Numbered from the stretch's first letter, positions 41,549 through 50,272 are shown. The stretch: DNA of 64,000 nt from Priestia endophytica DSM 13796 (GCF_900115845.1 NZ_FOXX01000002.1:400997-464996); one strand, 5' to 3'. Program-made: numbers and translations. Notes: generated from the sequence alone by a model not told the origin.

Positions 41549-42388
41549 ATGACAAAACGCATTTTTATCGCGATTGGGTTACTTCTGCTTCTCGTGAGTT
41601 CTGAACATAGATTTGTTCTAGCACAATCTACTCATCCTATTTTAAATATTGCTCATCGTGGTGCCTCTGCATATGCACCTGAACATACGATGATTTCTTA
41701 TAAAAAAGCTCTTGATATGGGAGCAGACTATCTTGAAATAGACCTGCAGCAAACAAAGGATGGCGTCCTTGTGGCGATTCATGATTCAAAATTAGAAAGA
41801 ACAACAAATGGAAAAGGTCGTGTGAAAGATTACACATATGATCAATTAAAGAAGCTTGATGCTGGTTCATGGTTTAATCGAAAATATCCTGAGCAAGCAA
41901 AAGAGTCATTTGAAAAAGAATCAATTCTATCACTCGAAGAAATTTTTGCTTACTTTGGGCGTGATCAGCATTACTATATTGAGACAAAATCGCCACAAAG
42001 CTATAAAGGAATGGAAGAGAATTTGCTTAAACTTGTGGATAAATACAATATTCCAGAAGAGCATCTTTTAATTGAATCTTTTAGTGCGAAAAGTTTAAAA
42101 AGCATTCATGAGAAGAAGCCTGAACTTTCACTCATTAAGCTTTCTCTTTGTCGTCCATCATTACAGGAAATAAAGGAAATTAAAACGTATGCAGACGGAA
42201 TTGGTCCCCGTGCTACGTGTTTAGATAAAGGATATATTGAAAAAGTTCATAGTCAAGGTTTGTTTCTTCATGCTTTTACAGTTAATGATAAAAAGGCAAT
42301 GGGGAAGCTTATAAATTGGGGCGTAGATGGTCTTTTTACCAATAATCCTGACGTATTAAAGGATGTAATTGAGAATCAGAACTCATAG
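41549..42388 (+). CDS. Secreted glycerophosphodiester phosphodiesterase
   Basis: A 279-residue GDPD-family enzyme with an N-terminal signal peptide (residues 1-25, ending LAQ). It cleaves glycerophosphodiesters to glycerol-3-phosphate and an alcohol outside the membrane. Catalytic residues: NIAHRGASAYAPEHT (His-Arg), YLEIDLQQTKDGVLVAIHD (Glu, Asp, His). ATG at 41549 has AAGGAG 6 bases upstream; a longer frame from 41459 lacks this. A cytosolic-type paralogue lies 1 kb downstream. Confidence 0.9.
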   Translation: MTKRIFIAIGLLLLLVSSEHRFVLAQSTHPILNIAHRGASAYAPEHTMISYKKALDMGADYLEIDLQQTKDGVLVAIHDSKLERTTNGKGRVKDYTYDQLKKLDAGSWFNRKYPEQAKESFEKESILSLEEIFAYFGRDQHYYIETKSPQSYKGMEENLLKLVDKYNIPEEHLLIESFSAKSLKSIHEKKPELSLIKLSLCRPSLQEIKEIKTYADGIGPRATCLDKGYIEKVHSQGLFLHAFTVNDKKAMGKLINWGVDGLFTNNPDVLKDVIENQNS

Positions 42389-42505
42389 AATTTTCTCTTT
42401 TTTCTATGTTTTGTTCTTTCTCTTTTTCGTGATAAGATGTACAGTGTTGGAATAATTATCAAGTTACCGGTCATATTTGAAATAAAAACAAAAGGGGAGG
42501 TTTCA

Positions 42506-42796
42506 TTGTATAGAGAAACAAAAAAGAATATTGGAAAAACTTCATTATGGTTCGGCATAGCAAGCCTTATTTGTACAGGGATCTTCTTTATACCGACTGT
42601 TTTACAATTTGCGTTTGGCATTTTCTTTTTCTTCGGTGCTTTTCTCTTATCTTTCGTTGGAATCGTATTAACGATTATCAGCTTTTTTAAAGAGAGAACA
42701 AAAATGTCTATCGTAGCGGTCATTATAAATGGTGCTGTACTCATCGTCTTTATTCTTCTTTCTATTGCAGCAGCTCACATGCCAAGTGCGTATTAA
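42506..42796 (+). CDS. Small membrane protein, 96 residues
   Basis: TTG start with GGGGAGG 6 bases upstream. Residues 1-12 are polar; three hydrophobic segments follow (about 14-35, 38-58 and 68-92). It resembles DUF4190/DUF4064-like small membrane proteins only in its pattern, so I leave it unnamed. It is flanked by the two glycerophosphodiesterase genes. Confidence 0.62.
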   Translation: MYRETKKNIGKTSLWFGIASLICTGIFFIPTVLQFAFGIFFFFGAFLLSFVGIVLTIISFFKERTKMSIVAVIINGAVLIVFILLSIAAAHMPSAY

Positions 42797-42799
42797 TCA

Positions 42800-42867
42800 A
42801 AAGAGGAAGTTTTCTAAAGAAGCTCTAGAGAGATCTTAAGCTCTTATTGAAAAGCCTCCTCTTTTAT
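42800..42867 (+). terminator. Long imperfect terminator-like hairpin
   Basis: AAAGAGGAAG at 42799-42809 can pair with CCTCCTCTTTT at 42856-42866 around a further internal stem. The T tract is short. Confidence 0.5.
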
Positions 42868-43044
42868 TAAAGAACGATCGAGAGCAATAGAAACGAAATT
42901 TTATATAAAGCACAATCCTAAAACATATCTTTAGAGTCGTCAAAAAATGACAGAAACATTTGCATATTTCCTCTTTTTCTCTTAAAGGAAAAGAACGAAT
43001 AAATAAGAAAATATAAGAAAAAGAGATGAAAGGAACGAAAGCCA

Positions 43045-43341
43045 GTGAAGCTTAAAAAAAGAATCGTTATACCTGCTGTTGCAGTTGTTGTTCTTATATG
43101 TGCGGCTTTTTTTATTTTTACAAGAGCGGATTATCATGGGAAAGTAGTTGATATTAGCGGAAGCAAAGTATACCTTGGTCCATTAACTCAAGATGAAGGA
43201 TATCAAATCATTGAAGTAACAGCAGACAAAGATACAGAATTTGAGGGCGGAGATCAAGGCGTGTTTGGACTGAAAAAGGGTCAAGAAGTACACGTATGGT
43301 TAAAAAATGGAGAATTAGCAAGCAAAATTTCGGTGGAGTGA
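43045..43341 (+). CDS. Membrane-anchored small protein with OB-like domain
   Basis: A 98-residue protein: GTG start, basic N-terminus, a transmembrane or uncleaved signal helix (residues 6-27), then a small beta-rich domain (GKVVDISGSKVYLG, KGQEVHVWLKNGEL). This pattern recalls DUF3221/YobA-like secreted proteins but is not a firm match. The stop codon lies inside the following terminator stem. Confidence 0.65.
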   Translation: MKLKKRIVIPAVAVVVLICAAFFIFTRADYHGKVVDISGSKVYLGPLTQDEGYQIIEVTADKDTEFEGGDQGVFGLKKGQEVHVWLKNGELASKISVE

Positions 43342-43361
43342 GTTATTGCTCCACCTTTTTT
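43332..43361 (+). terminator. Intrinsic terminator overlapping a stop codon
   Basis: GGTGGAG pairs with CTCCACC, then T6. The stem contains the TGA of the upstream gene. Confidence 0.88.
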
Positions 43362-43391
43362 ATGAAGGAAAAAGATAAGAGGGGAGAAGTC

Positions 43392-44120
43392 ATGAATATT
43401 GCTCATAGAGGTGCTTCAGGGTATGCCCCAGAAAATACGTTTGCAGCTTACTTTTTAGCATTGAAAATGAAGGCAGACTATCTTGAAATTGATGTTCAAA
43501 TGAGCAGGGATGGAGAACTTGTGCTTATACACGATAAGACAGTAGAGCGCACAACAGATGGAAATGGTCTTGTTAGTGAAAAAACGCTTCATGAGCTAAA
43601 GGAACTTGACGCTGGAGGGTGGTTTTCCGGGGAGTTTAAAAACGAGCGTATTCCTACACTCCCAGAAGTATTTGCAACATTCCGAACGAAAGTAGGTTTT
43701 CTAATCGAACTAAAGAATCCTTCTTTATATCCAGGGATGGAGGAGAAGCTTGTACGAACGCTTGAAAGTTTTCGATTAGCAGAGTCTGATCAAATCATTG
43801 TTCAATCTTTTGATGAGAAAGCTGTTCAACGGATTAAGAAACGTCTTCCGAAAATTTCAGTAGGAGTTCTTGTAAAGTACAGTATATGGGGGATATCTTC
43901 TGCAAAATTAAAAGAAATATCAGCATATGCTACATATGTAAACCCGAACAGAAGACTTATTACAAAGAAGCTTGTAAAACGTATTCACCAAAATAGTATG
44001 AAAGTTATTCCTTATGCTGTGTATCGTAAAAAAACAATTCAAAGCTTTTATAACCTAGGTGTTGATGGTATTATTTGTGATTATCCTGATCTTGTAGCGG
44101 AAACTCAAAAAGCGCGTTAA
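43392..44120 (+). CDS. Cytosolic glycerophosphodiester phosphodiesterase
   Basis: A 242-residue GDPD without a signal peptide. Active-site pattern: MNIAHRGASGYAPENT, DYLEIDVQMSRDGELVLIHD. It is a paralogue of the secreted enzyme 1 kb upstream, with 40-50% visible identity in the first 60 residues by eye. Together they could process external and imported glycerophosphodiesters. GGGGAGAAG precedes ATG at 43392. Confidence 0.9.
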   Translation: MNIAHRGASGYAPENTFAAYFLALKMKADYLEIDVQMSRDGELVLIHDKTVERTTDGNGLVSEKTLHELKELDAGGWFSGEFKNERIPTLPEVFATFRTKVGFLIELKNPSLYPGMEEKLVRTLESFRLAESDQIIVQSFDEKAVQRIKKRLPKISVGVLVKYSIWGISSAKLKEISAYATYVNPNRRLITKKLVKRIHQNSMKVIPYAVYRKKTIQSFYNLGVDGIICDYPDLVAETQKAR

Positions 44121-44224
44121 ACCGACAGAATACGCTTATTTTCTGAAAAAGCAATAATTCTTCTTTTCCTCATTAATCTTTCTATTATATAATAATATGG
44201 GAAAGTGATGAGGGGGGAGAAAGA

Positions 44225-44782
44225 ATGGCAAAAGTACAGCTTGTTCCGTATGATGCACAGTGGCCAGAAAAGTTTAGGGTTCTGAAAGAACAGTTGGAGG
44301 AAAAATTAGCACCAATGAAGGTTAGCATTGAGCATATTGGTAGCACTTCTGTACCAAATATGATGGCAAAACCAATCATTGACGTAATTGTAGGAGTGGA
44401 AAAAGAAGAAGAACTACAGTATGCTATTGATCCAATTCGAGAGCTTGGTTATACATATGTGCAACAATATGAAACCATTTTGCCAAATCGACGCTATTTC
44501 GTTCGATTTAAAGAGGAAGGTCTTCCAGACATTATTAGGGATGGAGATCATGATTTTTCACAGGATGCCGATTTTCATCATGAAGCACATCTTCATGTTG
44601 TTGTAAAGGGGAGCAACTTATGGGAAAGGCATCTACAATTTCGCGATATTTTAAGAAGTAGTGAAGACAGTTTAGAGGCATATGCTTCTGTTAAGCGAAA
44701 GCTTGCACTTCGAGAATGGGAAAGTACAAATGAATACGCGAAAGCGAAAACGAGCGTTATTCAAGGGATTTTAAGTCGATAA
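44225..44782 (+). CDS. GrpB family (UPF0157) nucleotidyltransferase-like protein
   Basis: A 185-residue GrpB/UPF0157 protein with a nucleotidyltransferase-like fold: LVPYDAQWPEKF, IEHIGSTSVPNMMAKPIIDVIV (the GST...D pattern), and HLHVVVKGSNLWERHLQFRD. The biochemical role is unknown. GGGGGGAGAAAG precedes ATG. Confidence 0.88.
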   Translation: MAKVQLVPYDAQWPEKFRVLKEQLEEKLAPMKVSIEHIGSTSVPNMMAKPIIDVIVGVEKEEELQYAIDPIRELGYTYVQQYETILPNRRYFVRFKEEGLPDIIRDGDHDFSQDADFHHEAHLHVVVKGSNLWERHLQFRDILRSSEDSLEAYASVKRKLALREWESTNEYAKAKTSVIQGILSR

Positions 44783-44824
44783 AGACAAGCACGCTGAAAT
44801 TGTTATCTTCATTTAACTTATTAT

Positions 44825-44858
44825 AAAGCTCATGCGTCTAGACGCATGAGCTTTTTTA
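44825..44858. terminator. Bidirectional terminator
   Basis: AAAGCTCATGCGTC pairs with GACGCATGAGCTTT. It lies between the convergent GrpB and BsuPI-like genes. Confidence 0.93.
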
Positions 44859-44859
44859 G

Positions 44860-45276
44860 CTACGTAGGAGAATGAAGAGCAAGAATATGCTTTTTTCCAT
44901 CTTGATCTTTGTATTGAACATACAGAGCATAGCCTTCTTTTTTCCACTCTTGTTTTGTAAGAGTTCTACTAACGGTTTCACTTGTTTTTCCTTCTAGAAG
45001 CATTGAGTATACTTGTGTTGAAAACGTATTAGAAGGTTGAGTTGTTCCATTCTTATTAAGCCAGAGAAGAGTGCCATGATCAAATAAAAGTTGAATGTCT
45101 GCAGATGTTTTATTGTGTAGTGAAGCCTCTATTGTGTATTCTTTTGTTTTAGAGTGATAGGAAATGTTTACCTCGGCTCTTAATATGTTATCTTCCACTT
45201 TTTGCTTCCGAGCTTGTCGATCATTTGAGAATCCAGCCAATACAATCACCACCCAAAAGATTAATAGGTATTTCAT
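44860..45276 (-). CDS. Secreted protein with BsuPI-like beta domain
   Basis: A 138-residue protein with a signal peptide-like N-terminus (residues 1-17) that lacks a lipobox Cys. The remainder is beta-rich, with YTIEASLHNKTSADIQLLFDHGTLLWL. This resembles the BsuPI (intracellular proteinase inhibitor) fold found alone in several Bacillus secreted proteins. The relation is by pattern, not proven. AGGAGG precedes ATG. Confidence 0.6.
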   Translation of the reverse strand: MKYLLIFWVVIVLAGFSNDRQARKQKVEDNILRAEVNISYHSKTKEYTIEASLHNKTSADIQLLFDHGTLLWLNKNGTTQPSNTFSTQVYSMLLEGKTSETVSRTLTKQEWKKEGYALYVQYKDQDGKKHILALHSPT

Positions 45277-45332
45277 AAGAAAAAAGCCTCCTACTCTTAT
45301 CCACTATCTTACTACACTTTACATTACTCTAC

Positions 45333-45368
45333 ACAAAAAAACGTATAAGTCTTTTTAACTTATACGTT
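45333..45368 (-). terminator. Intrinsic terminator of the membrane protein gene
   Basis: ACGTATAAGT pairs with ACTTATACGT. The minus strand then reads T7. Confidence 0.9.
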
Positions 45369-46152
45369 ACACAGCATGTGATTTTTGAATGGCTGCCTTT
45401 CGCTCTAGTGCAAGTTGTTCAAGTTGCTTCACTTTTGGAACTGTAAAAGCAAGAACAGATAGGAAAAGAGCTCCAAAAATAAAAATATTAGATGGTTTTG
45501 TTAACTCTGCTTCTGTAGCAAGTTTTCTTCCTTGATCAAATAAAGAAAACAGGCTCTCGTTTGGAATAGGCATTGTAATAGAAACAATCATAAAAAGAAC
45601 AAAAATAGCAGCTATATACAACATTCCATGTACAAGCCTTATGAAAGCAAGTCCTTTTTGTTCAGGTGCTGTTAAAAACATGGAAAGTTCCTGACCTGAA
45701 CGAATCATATCGTCACTTTTTTCTTTGTATTCATAAGGGAAAAATAGCGCAATTCCCCAATAGTAGAAAAAAGATAAAAGAAGTCTTACAGCTTCTACAA
45801 TTAAATAAAAGATAACAGTTACTGTTACAGCCATTAAAAAGTAGTTTTCTGTAAAAATAGCTCCTGCAGATAACCAGATAGCTGCTGTTGAGAAGTAGAG
45901 AAACCGAGCTTGTTTGTTGTAGCGTACGCTTTTAATAACCCTTTTATCTGTAGCTAATAAAAATCCATTAATCAACAAAATAAGAAGGTTAACGAAAGCG
46001 CTTATATAATGCTCGGTAGAAAGTGGTTTAAACGTTAATATCCCGATGTGTACGATGTATGTAAAACTCAAGGCATAAAACGAAAAAGCCGTTGGTGAAT
46101 CAAGGTATGAAACAGATGATAGGCGATGAGCTTTTTTTAGCGAACGAATCAA
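45367..46152 (-). CDS. Polytopic membrane protein of unknown function
   Basis: A 261-residue protein with about six hydrophobic segments (residues 25-42, 50-68, 85-105, 107-135, 170-190 and 228-245) and a basic C-terminal tail. It has a TTG start; GGGGGT lies rather far upstream (about 13 bases). No family recognised. It is divergent from a HAD phosphatase gene. Confidence 0.62.
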   Translation of the reverse strand: MIRSLKKAHRLSSVSYLDSPTAFSFYALSFTYIVHIGILTFKPLSTEHYISAFVNLLILLINGFLLATDKRVIKSVRYNKQARFLYFSTAAIWLSAGAIFTENYFLMAVTVTVIFYLIVEAVRLLLSFFYYWGIALFFPYEYKEKSDDMIRSGQELSMFLTAPEQKGLAFIRLVHGMLYIAAIFVLFMIVSITMPIPNESLFSLFDQGRKLATEAELTKPSNIFIFGALFLSVLAFTVPKVKQLEQLALERKAAIQKSHAV

Positions 46153-46493
46153 TGTTTTTTCTTTACCCCCTTTCTAGGATAGGTCCTAAAGGTGCTTACA
46201 TACAAGATAATATACAGCATGTGAAAAAACAATCGTCAAAATTTGTGAATAGACCAAGAAATCGTAAAAAATCTCCTTCTTTCTATAGTATTATAGAAAA
46301 GGAGAAGAGGACAACAAAAAAGAGCGATAATTCACAAGCATTTCATGAAACTCTAATTTTTGATTGAAACATATGAAATAGGGAATAATATTTTTACTAT
46401 GTCTAAAAAATAACATGAAATAATAAAAAATCTTTCAATGAAAAGCGTTTCATACGCTATAGTAAAAACAAATACAGCAAGGGGGAACAATTG
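46153..46493. other. Divergent intergenic region with a strong hairpin
   Basis: About 340 bases without a credible gene. A stable hairpin, CTCCTT-TTTCTATA with TATAGAAAAGGAG, spans 46273-46304 with no T tract. Near the HAD gene a palindrome TGAAAAGCGTTTCA and a TATAGT -10 box are seen. The palindrome is not a proper cre because the central CG is displaced. Confidence 0.4.
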
Positions 46494-47375
46494 ATGATTA
46501 TTGCAATTGATATGGATGGAACATTATTAAATAGTGAAGGTAAGGTGCCTGCTGAAAATGTAGAAGCAATCAAAAATGCACAGCGCGCTGGGGTTAAGGT
46601 TGTCATTGCAACTGGAAGAAGTTATGAGGATGCAATGCGTCCTTTACAACCGTTCGATCTTAAACTTCCTAAGATTTGTGCAAACGGAGCAGACGTAAGA
46701 GATGAAGAAGGAAACGTTCTTCATCGCCAATCTCTAGAGGAGCAAGACATTCAAAATGCTATGAATCTTCGCTTCCATAACGATGAGGAAGTTTACTTTG
46801 AAATGTATGTGCAAGACGGTGTGTATACATATGAAAATGCAGGAGATGTAATGAAAGCGGAAGCGGACCGAGTGAGAAGCTCCAATGAAAAAATTTCTCG
46901 CTTCGAACTTGATCTTTTAGCTGCCAAACAGTCACAGCAGGCTGGCGTTACCTTTTTACCAAAAGAACAGCTTATGAAAAAAGCGCTCCAAGAAGATACT
47001 AATATTTTTAAATTCCTCTTTTTCTCCTTCGACTTAAACAAGCTTCAAGTTGTAAAAGATGAATTAGGAAAAAGTGACAACGTAGCTATTAGTTCATCTG
47101 CTTTGCATAACGTGGAGGTCAACCACTTGAAGGCAACAAAGGGAATTGCGCTTCGTAAAATGGCAGAGCATTTAAAAGTTGATATGAAACATTCAGTCGC
47201 CATTGGAGACAATCGCAACGATATTAGTATGTTTAATGAAGCAGCTACAAGTTTTGGAATGGGAAATGGCGATCCTGAAGTGCAGTCATTATGTGACTAT
47301 GTAACCGAAACAAATGATAATAATGGAGTAGCAAAAGCGATTGAAAAGGTATTAAAAAGTTCTCTAAAAGCATAA
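46494..47375 (+). CDS. Cof-type HAD-IIB phosphatase
   Basis: A 293-residue sugar-phosphatase-like HAD protein. Motif I IDMDGTLLN, motif II VIATGRSYEDA, a large cap domain (residues about 85-190), motif III Lys in HLKATKGIAL and motif IV VAIGDNRNDISMF. It resembles YkrA/YwtE relatives. AAGGGGGAAC precedes ATG at 46494; a TTG three bases upstream is an alternative. Confidence 0.88.
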   Translation: MIIAIDMDGTLLNSEGKVPAENVEAIKNAQRAGVKVVIATGRSYEDAMRPLQPFDLKLPKICANGADVRDEEGNVLHRQSLEEQDIQNAMNLRFHNDEEVYFEMYVQDGVYTYENAGDVMKAEADRVRSSNEKISRFELDLLAAKQSQQAGVTFLPKEQLMKKALQEDTNIFKFLFFSFDLNKLQVVKDELGKSDNVAISSSALHNVEVNHLKATKGIALRKMAEHLKVDMKHSVAIGDNRNDISMFNEAATSFGMGNGDPEVQSLCDYVTETNDNNGVAKAIEKVLKSSLKA

Positions 47376-47384
47376 GAAACAAAT

Positions 47385-47433
47385 ATGAGCTGTTTTTCCT
47401 TATTTTACACAAAATAGGGCTTTGACAGCTCAT
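47385..47433 (+). terminator. Long hairpin after the HAD gene, overlapping the next promoter
   Basis: ATGAGCTGT (47385-47393) pairs with ACAGCTCAT (47425-47433), with an inner stem TATTTT/AAAATA. The T tract is poor. The 3' arm contains most of the -35 box of the riboswitch promoter. Confidence 0.55.
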
Positions 47434-47450
47434 GTTCTCTTTGGTATTAT
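47422..47450 (+). promoter_or_regulatory. Sigma-A promoter of the lysine riboswitch/permease unit
   Basis: Perfect -35 TTGACA, exactly 17 bases, then TATTAT. It precedes the L-box leader by about 35 bases. Confidence 0.88.
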
Positions 47451-47487
47451 AACGTAGTAAAAATAATATAAATCCTCACTCTTTCTC

Positions 47488-47712
47488 GGTGAGGTAGAGG
47501 TTGCGCGTATTAGGAGTAACATATGGGAAGCAAGTGGAGCTTATGAACATATGTGAAAGGAATGGGCGCCGAAGCTTATAAAAAACCACTTTTTTTATAA
47601 GCTGGGCCTGTATTAAATAAGTACAGGACTGCCACAAGTTTTTGTGGAGGGCTATCAGAGAGATATGGCAGAGTGAATGCAAAAGTATGGGCATTTCCAT
47701 ACTTTTTTATTT
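47488..47712 (+). ncRNA. Lysine riboswitch (L-box) with transcription terminator
   Basis: The conserved L-box elements are visible in order: GAGGTAGAGG at the 5' side, AGGAGTAACAT, GAATGGGCGCCGAAGC, GCTGGGCCTGTA, CAGGACTGCC and GGAGGGCTATC closing P1. The expression platform at 47683-47712 is AAAAGTATGG with CCATACTTTT followed by TTATTTT. Lysine binding would favour this terminator and switch off the permease gene. Confidence 0.93.
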
Positions 47713-47750
47713 TGTCTGCTAAAAATTACTTATTGGAGGATTTTTGCAGC

Positions 47751-49175
47751 ATGGAACAAACGAAAAAATGGGGCTTTTGGCTCTTAACAGCTTTTGTTGT
47801 TGGAAACATGGTAGGATCAGGAATTTTCATGCTTCCAAGTACGCTTGCACAAGTGGCAAGTCCACTTGGCGTTATGACAGCATGGGCTGTTACTGGGTTT
47901 GGTGTATTAATGCTTGCCCTAACTTTTGGAACGCTATCAATTCGAAAACCAGAGCTACAAGCGGGACCGCAGAGTTATGCGAGAGCGCTATTTGAAAATA
48001 AAAAAACAGGTGATGTAGCAAGTTTTACAACCGTTTGGGGATACTGGGTAGCAAACTGGATTAGCAACGTAGCGATTATTACAAGTTTTGCAGGCTATTT
48101 GTCTACTTTTCTACCGATTATGAGAGACGGTCGAGTATTATTTCATGTTGGGTCTCAACCGATTGAATTAGGGAAGCTGGTTACTTTTGTAGTTTGCTCT
48201 ATCTTCTTATGGGGAACTCATACAATCTTAGTTACAAGTATGAATGCAGCAGGTAAACTGAATTTTGTTACGACATTTTCAAAAGTCGTAGGATTCGCTC
48301 TTTTCATTATTGCTGGGTTATTTGCTTTTCAGTTCTCAACAATGGGAAGTTTTTATTATCCTGTTGAGAGCACAGATGGAGGAAATCCGCTTGGGCTTTC
48401 AAGTCAAGTGTACAATGCCGCTATTTCAACACTATGGGCATTCGTTGGTATTGAGTCAGCAGTTATTTTATCAGGTCGAGCATCTTCACAGCGCGATATT
48501 AAAAAGGCCACTGTTGCAGGTGTAACAATTGCTATTATTATTTATATGACAATTACAATGATCACAATGGGGGCACTCCCACATAGCGAACTTCAAGCAT
48601 CAGATAAGCCTTTTGTAGACGTTTTAAACGTTTTAATTGGTCGTGGCGGCAGTATCATTATGGCACTTCTTGCGCTTGTCTCCTTGTTTGGATCAATGCT
48701 TGGGTGGATCTTATTAAGTTCAGAAGTTCCATACAGAGCAGCGCGTGAAGGAAACTTTCCAGCCTTTTTTGCAAAAACAAACAAAAAAGGAAGTCCAAGT
48801 AATGCTTTACTTGTAACGAATATTATGTCTCAAATCTTTATTTTTTCAACTGTTTCAGGAACGATTAGTCAAGCCTATTCTTTCTTAACGACATCATCAA
48901 CGCTTGCTTATCTTATCCCATATTTAATTTCAACTATTTATTTCTTAAAAGTTGTCATTAAAGGTGAAACATACGCAGAGCTAGGTGGAACATCTTCGCG
49001 TATAAAAGACGGAATTATTGCTGGGCTTGCATTCATTTATGCGGCATGGGTTATTATTTCCGGAACTGCAGATATGAAAACTTTTTCTTTAGGAATTGGC
49101 CTCTTTTTAATCGGAATTGTATTTTATCCGCTTGTAAAGCGCAAAGGAAAACAACAAAGCACACAAGAAATGTAA
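47751..49175 (+). CDS. yvsH: Lysine riboswitch-controlled amino acid permease (YvsH-like)
   Basis: A 474-residue APC-family permease with about twelve transmembrane segments. The first helix contains FVVGNMVGSGIFMLPSTLAQ. The TM6 region contains TLWAFVGIESAVILSGRAS, typical of basic-amino-acid antiporters. The upstream L-box makes lysine the likely substrate, as for B. subtilis YvsH. ATG at 47751 is chosen (GGAGG upstream). The frame is also open through the 3' side of the leader but that is not coding. Confidence 0.9.
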   Translation: MEQTKKWGFWLLTAFVVGNMVGSGIFMLPSTLAQVASPLGVMTAWAVTGFGVLMLALTFGTLSIRKPELQAGPQSYARALFENKKTGDVASFTTVWGYWVANWISNVAIITSFAGYLSTFLPIMRDGRVLFHVGSQPIELGKLVTFVVCSIFLWGTHTILVTSMNAAGKLNFVTTFSKVVGFALFIIAGLFAFQFSTMGSFYYPVESTDGGNPLGLSSQVYNAAISTLWAFVGIESAVILSGRASSQRDIKKATVAGVTIAIIIYMTITMITMGALPHSELQASDKPFVDVLNVLIGRGGSIIMALLALVSLFGSMLGWILLSSEVPYRAAREGNFPAFFAKTNKKGSPSNALLVTNIMSQIFIFSTVSGTISQAYSFLTTSSTLAYLIPYLISTIYFLKVVIKGETYAELGGTSSRIKDGIIAGLAFIYAAWVIISGTADMKTFSLGIGLFLIGIVFYPLVKRKGKQQSTQEM

Positions 49176-49181
49176 AGTATG

Positions 49182-49216
49182 AAAAGCTGAGGGAAACTTT
49201 CCCTCAGCTTTTTTTA
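49182..49216 (+). terminator. Intrinsic terminator of the lysine permease gene
   Basis: AAAAGCTGAGGGAAA pairs with TTTCCCTCAGCTTTT. Confidence 0.92.
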
Positions 49217-49295
49217 TGGATGAAAAGGCAGTGTTTTGAATAGTGTTTATCAAGTGATAAAAAGTGGAATACAAGATAAAGAAGGAGGAATAACG

Positions 49296-50033
49296 ATGAA
49301 ATATCTTATTATAAGCGCTATTAATCTTTTAGCATTCTTATTTATGATCAGTACAAATTACTTTTTTCCAGAAAGCCGCAACGTGTCTAAAATCTCGGAC
49401 AGCATCAATGCTTTTATAACACCAGCTGGCTACGCCTTTTCAATTTGGGGCCTCATTTTTCTTCTTTTAGCTTTTTATGCTATTCGTCAATTTTTTGCCA
49501 AAGGGATAGACAAAGAAATATATGAAAAAGTTGGCCTTTGGTTTGCACTTAACGTCATTTTTAATGGGTTATGGAGTCCTGTTTTTGGAAGTGAAAATGT
49601 TGCACTTTCTCTTGTTATCATTTTGGGCGTTTTAGTTACGCTTATTGTAATTTACACGAAAACACAGAATGCAACAAAGCACCATTCATGGCTCATGCGT
49701 CTTCCATTCTCTATTTATATTGGTTGGGTTTCAATTGCGACAATTGTTAATGTTTTTACCCTCCTGAAATATAAAGGAATTACGGAACTTTTCGGTGTTA
49801 GTGAATATGGATGGACAATTATTATGCTATTAGTAGGAGGATTACTAAGTATTTACTTTACACTGAAAAATCGAGATATTGCCTACTCTCTTGTTTTCAT
49901 TTGGGCATACATTGCTATCATCGTTCAAAGACAAGATATGCATGCTATCGTTATCACAGCATCTATTTCTATCGTCCTCATCATCATTTTCATTATTATA
50001 AGCCTTATTAGAAGAAAAAAACGTCTTTCATAA
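49296..50033 (+). CDS. TspO/MBR-like membrane protein
   Basis: A 245-residue protein with about eight hydrophobic segments. TspO/MBR-like parts are PAGYAFSIWGLIFLLLAFY, NVIFNGLWSPVFG and IGWVSIATIVNV. It is longer than classical TspO (about 160 residues), matching the tryptophan-rich-sensory-protein-related group in Bacillus with extra C-terminal helices. TspO proteins bind porphyrins or cholesterol-like ligands. The function here is unknown. GAAGGAGG precedes ATG at 49296. Confidence 0.75.
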   Translation: MKYLIISAINLLAFLFMISTNYFFPESRNVSKISDSINAFITPAGYAFSIWGLIFLLLAFYAIRQFFAKGIDKEIYEKVGLWFALNVIFNGLWSPVFGSENVALSLVIILGVLVTLIVIYTKTQNATKHHSWLMRLPFSIYIGWVSIATIVNVFTLLKYKGITELFGVSEYGWTIIMLLVGGLLSIYFTLKNRDIAYSLVFIWAYIAIIVQRQDMHAIVITASISIVLIIIFIIISLIRRKKRLS

Positions 50034-50038
50034 TATAA

Positions 50039-50081
50039 GAGCCAGCTTTGTTATTAAAATAAAGCTGGCTCTTAATTTTTT
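50039..50081 (+). terminator. Intrinsic terminator of the TspO-like gene
   Basis: AAGAGCCAGCTTT pairs with AAAGCTGGCTCTT, followed by AATTTTTTTT. Confidence 0.92.
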
Positions 50082-50098
50082 TTGCTTTTTCTTTGTTG

Positions 50099-50272
50099 CT
50101 ATACTTCTCTGCCTACATAAATAACAAGAGACAGAAGTAGAAAACAAAACAAAAAGAATTCTAAAGCTGCCATAACGCGAAAACCATAAAATACGTTACG
50201 AATAGCTCTCGCTACAGAGTAGTTCATAAAAAGGTCTAAAACAATGGCTAAAGAGAAAGATAAAGAACTCAT
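50099..50272 (-). CDS. Small two-helix membrane protein, candidate germinant receptor D subunit
   Basis: A 57-residue membrane protein divergent from the gerA operon. TM segments are near residues 4-16 (continuing upstream in the restored frame) and 34-53. GGAGGAAG lies far upstream, near an out-of-frame TTG (50300) and ATG (50294). Removing one base from the T6 run (complement of 50285-50290) joins those starts to this frame and gives a 66-68 residue protein with two full membrane helices. Small two-helix proteins of about 70 residues (D subunits) are known beside gerA-type operons in Bacillus. The assignment rests on size, topology and place. Confidence 0.55.
   Translation of the reverse strand: MSSLSFSLAIVLDLFMNYSVARAIRNVFYGFRVMAALEFFLFCFLLLSLVIYVGREV

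Noticed and set aside
42437..42505. Upstream extension of the 96-residue membrane protein
   Set aside because: The GGGGAGG site at 42494-42500 lies inside it and points to the TTG at 42506.
46092..46367. Plus-strand open frame overlapping the start of the membrane protein gene
   Set aside because: It overlaps the antisense gene and the divergent promoter region and has no ribosome binding site.
46437..46450. cre-like palindrome TGAAAAGCGTTTCA upstream of the HAD gene
   Set aside because: The central CG of the cre consensus is displaced by one base, so neither orientation fits TGWAANCGNTNWCA.
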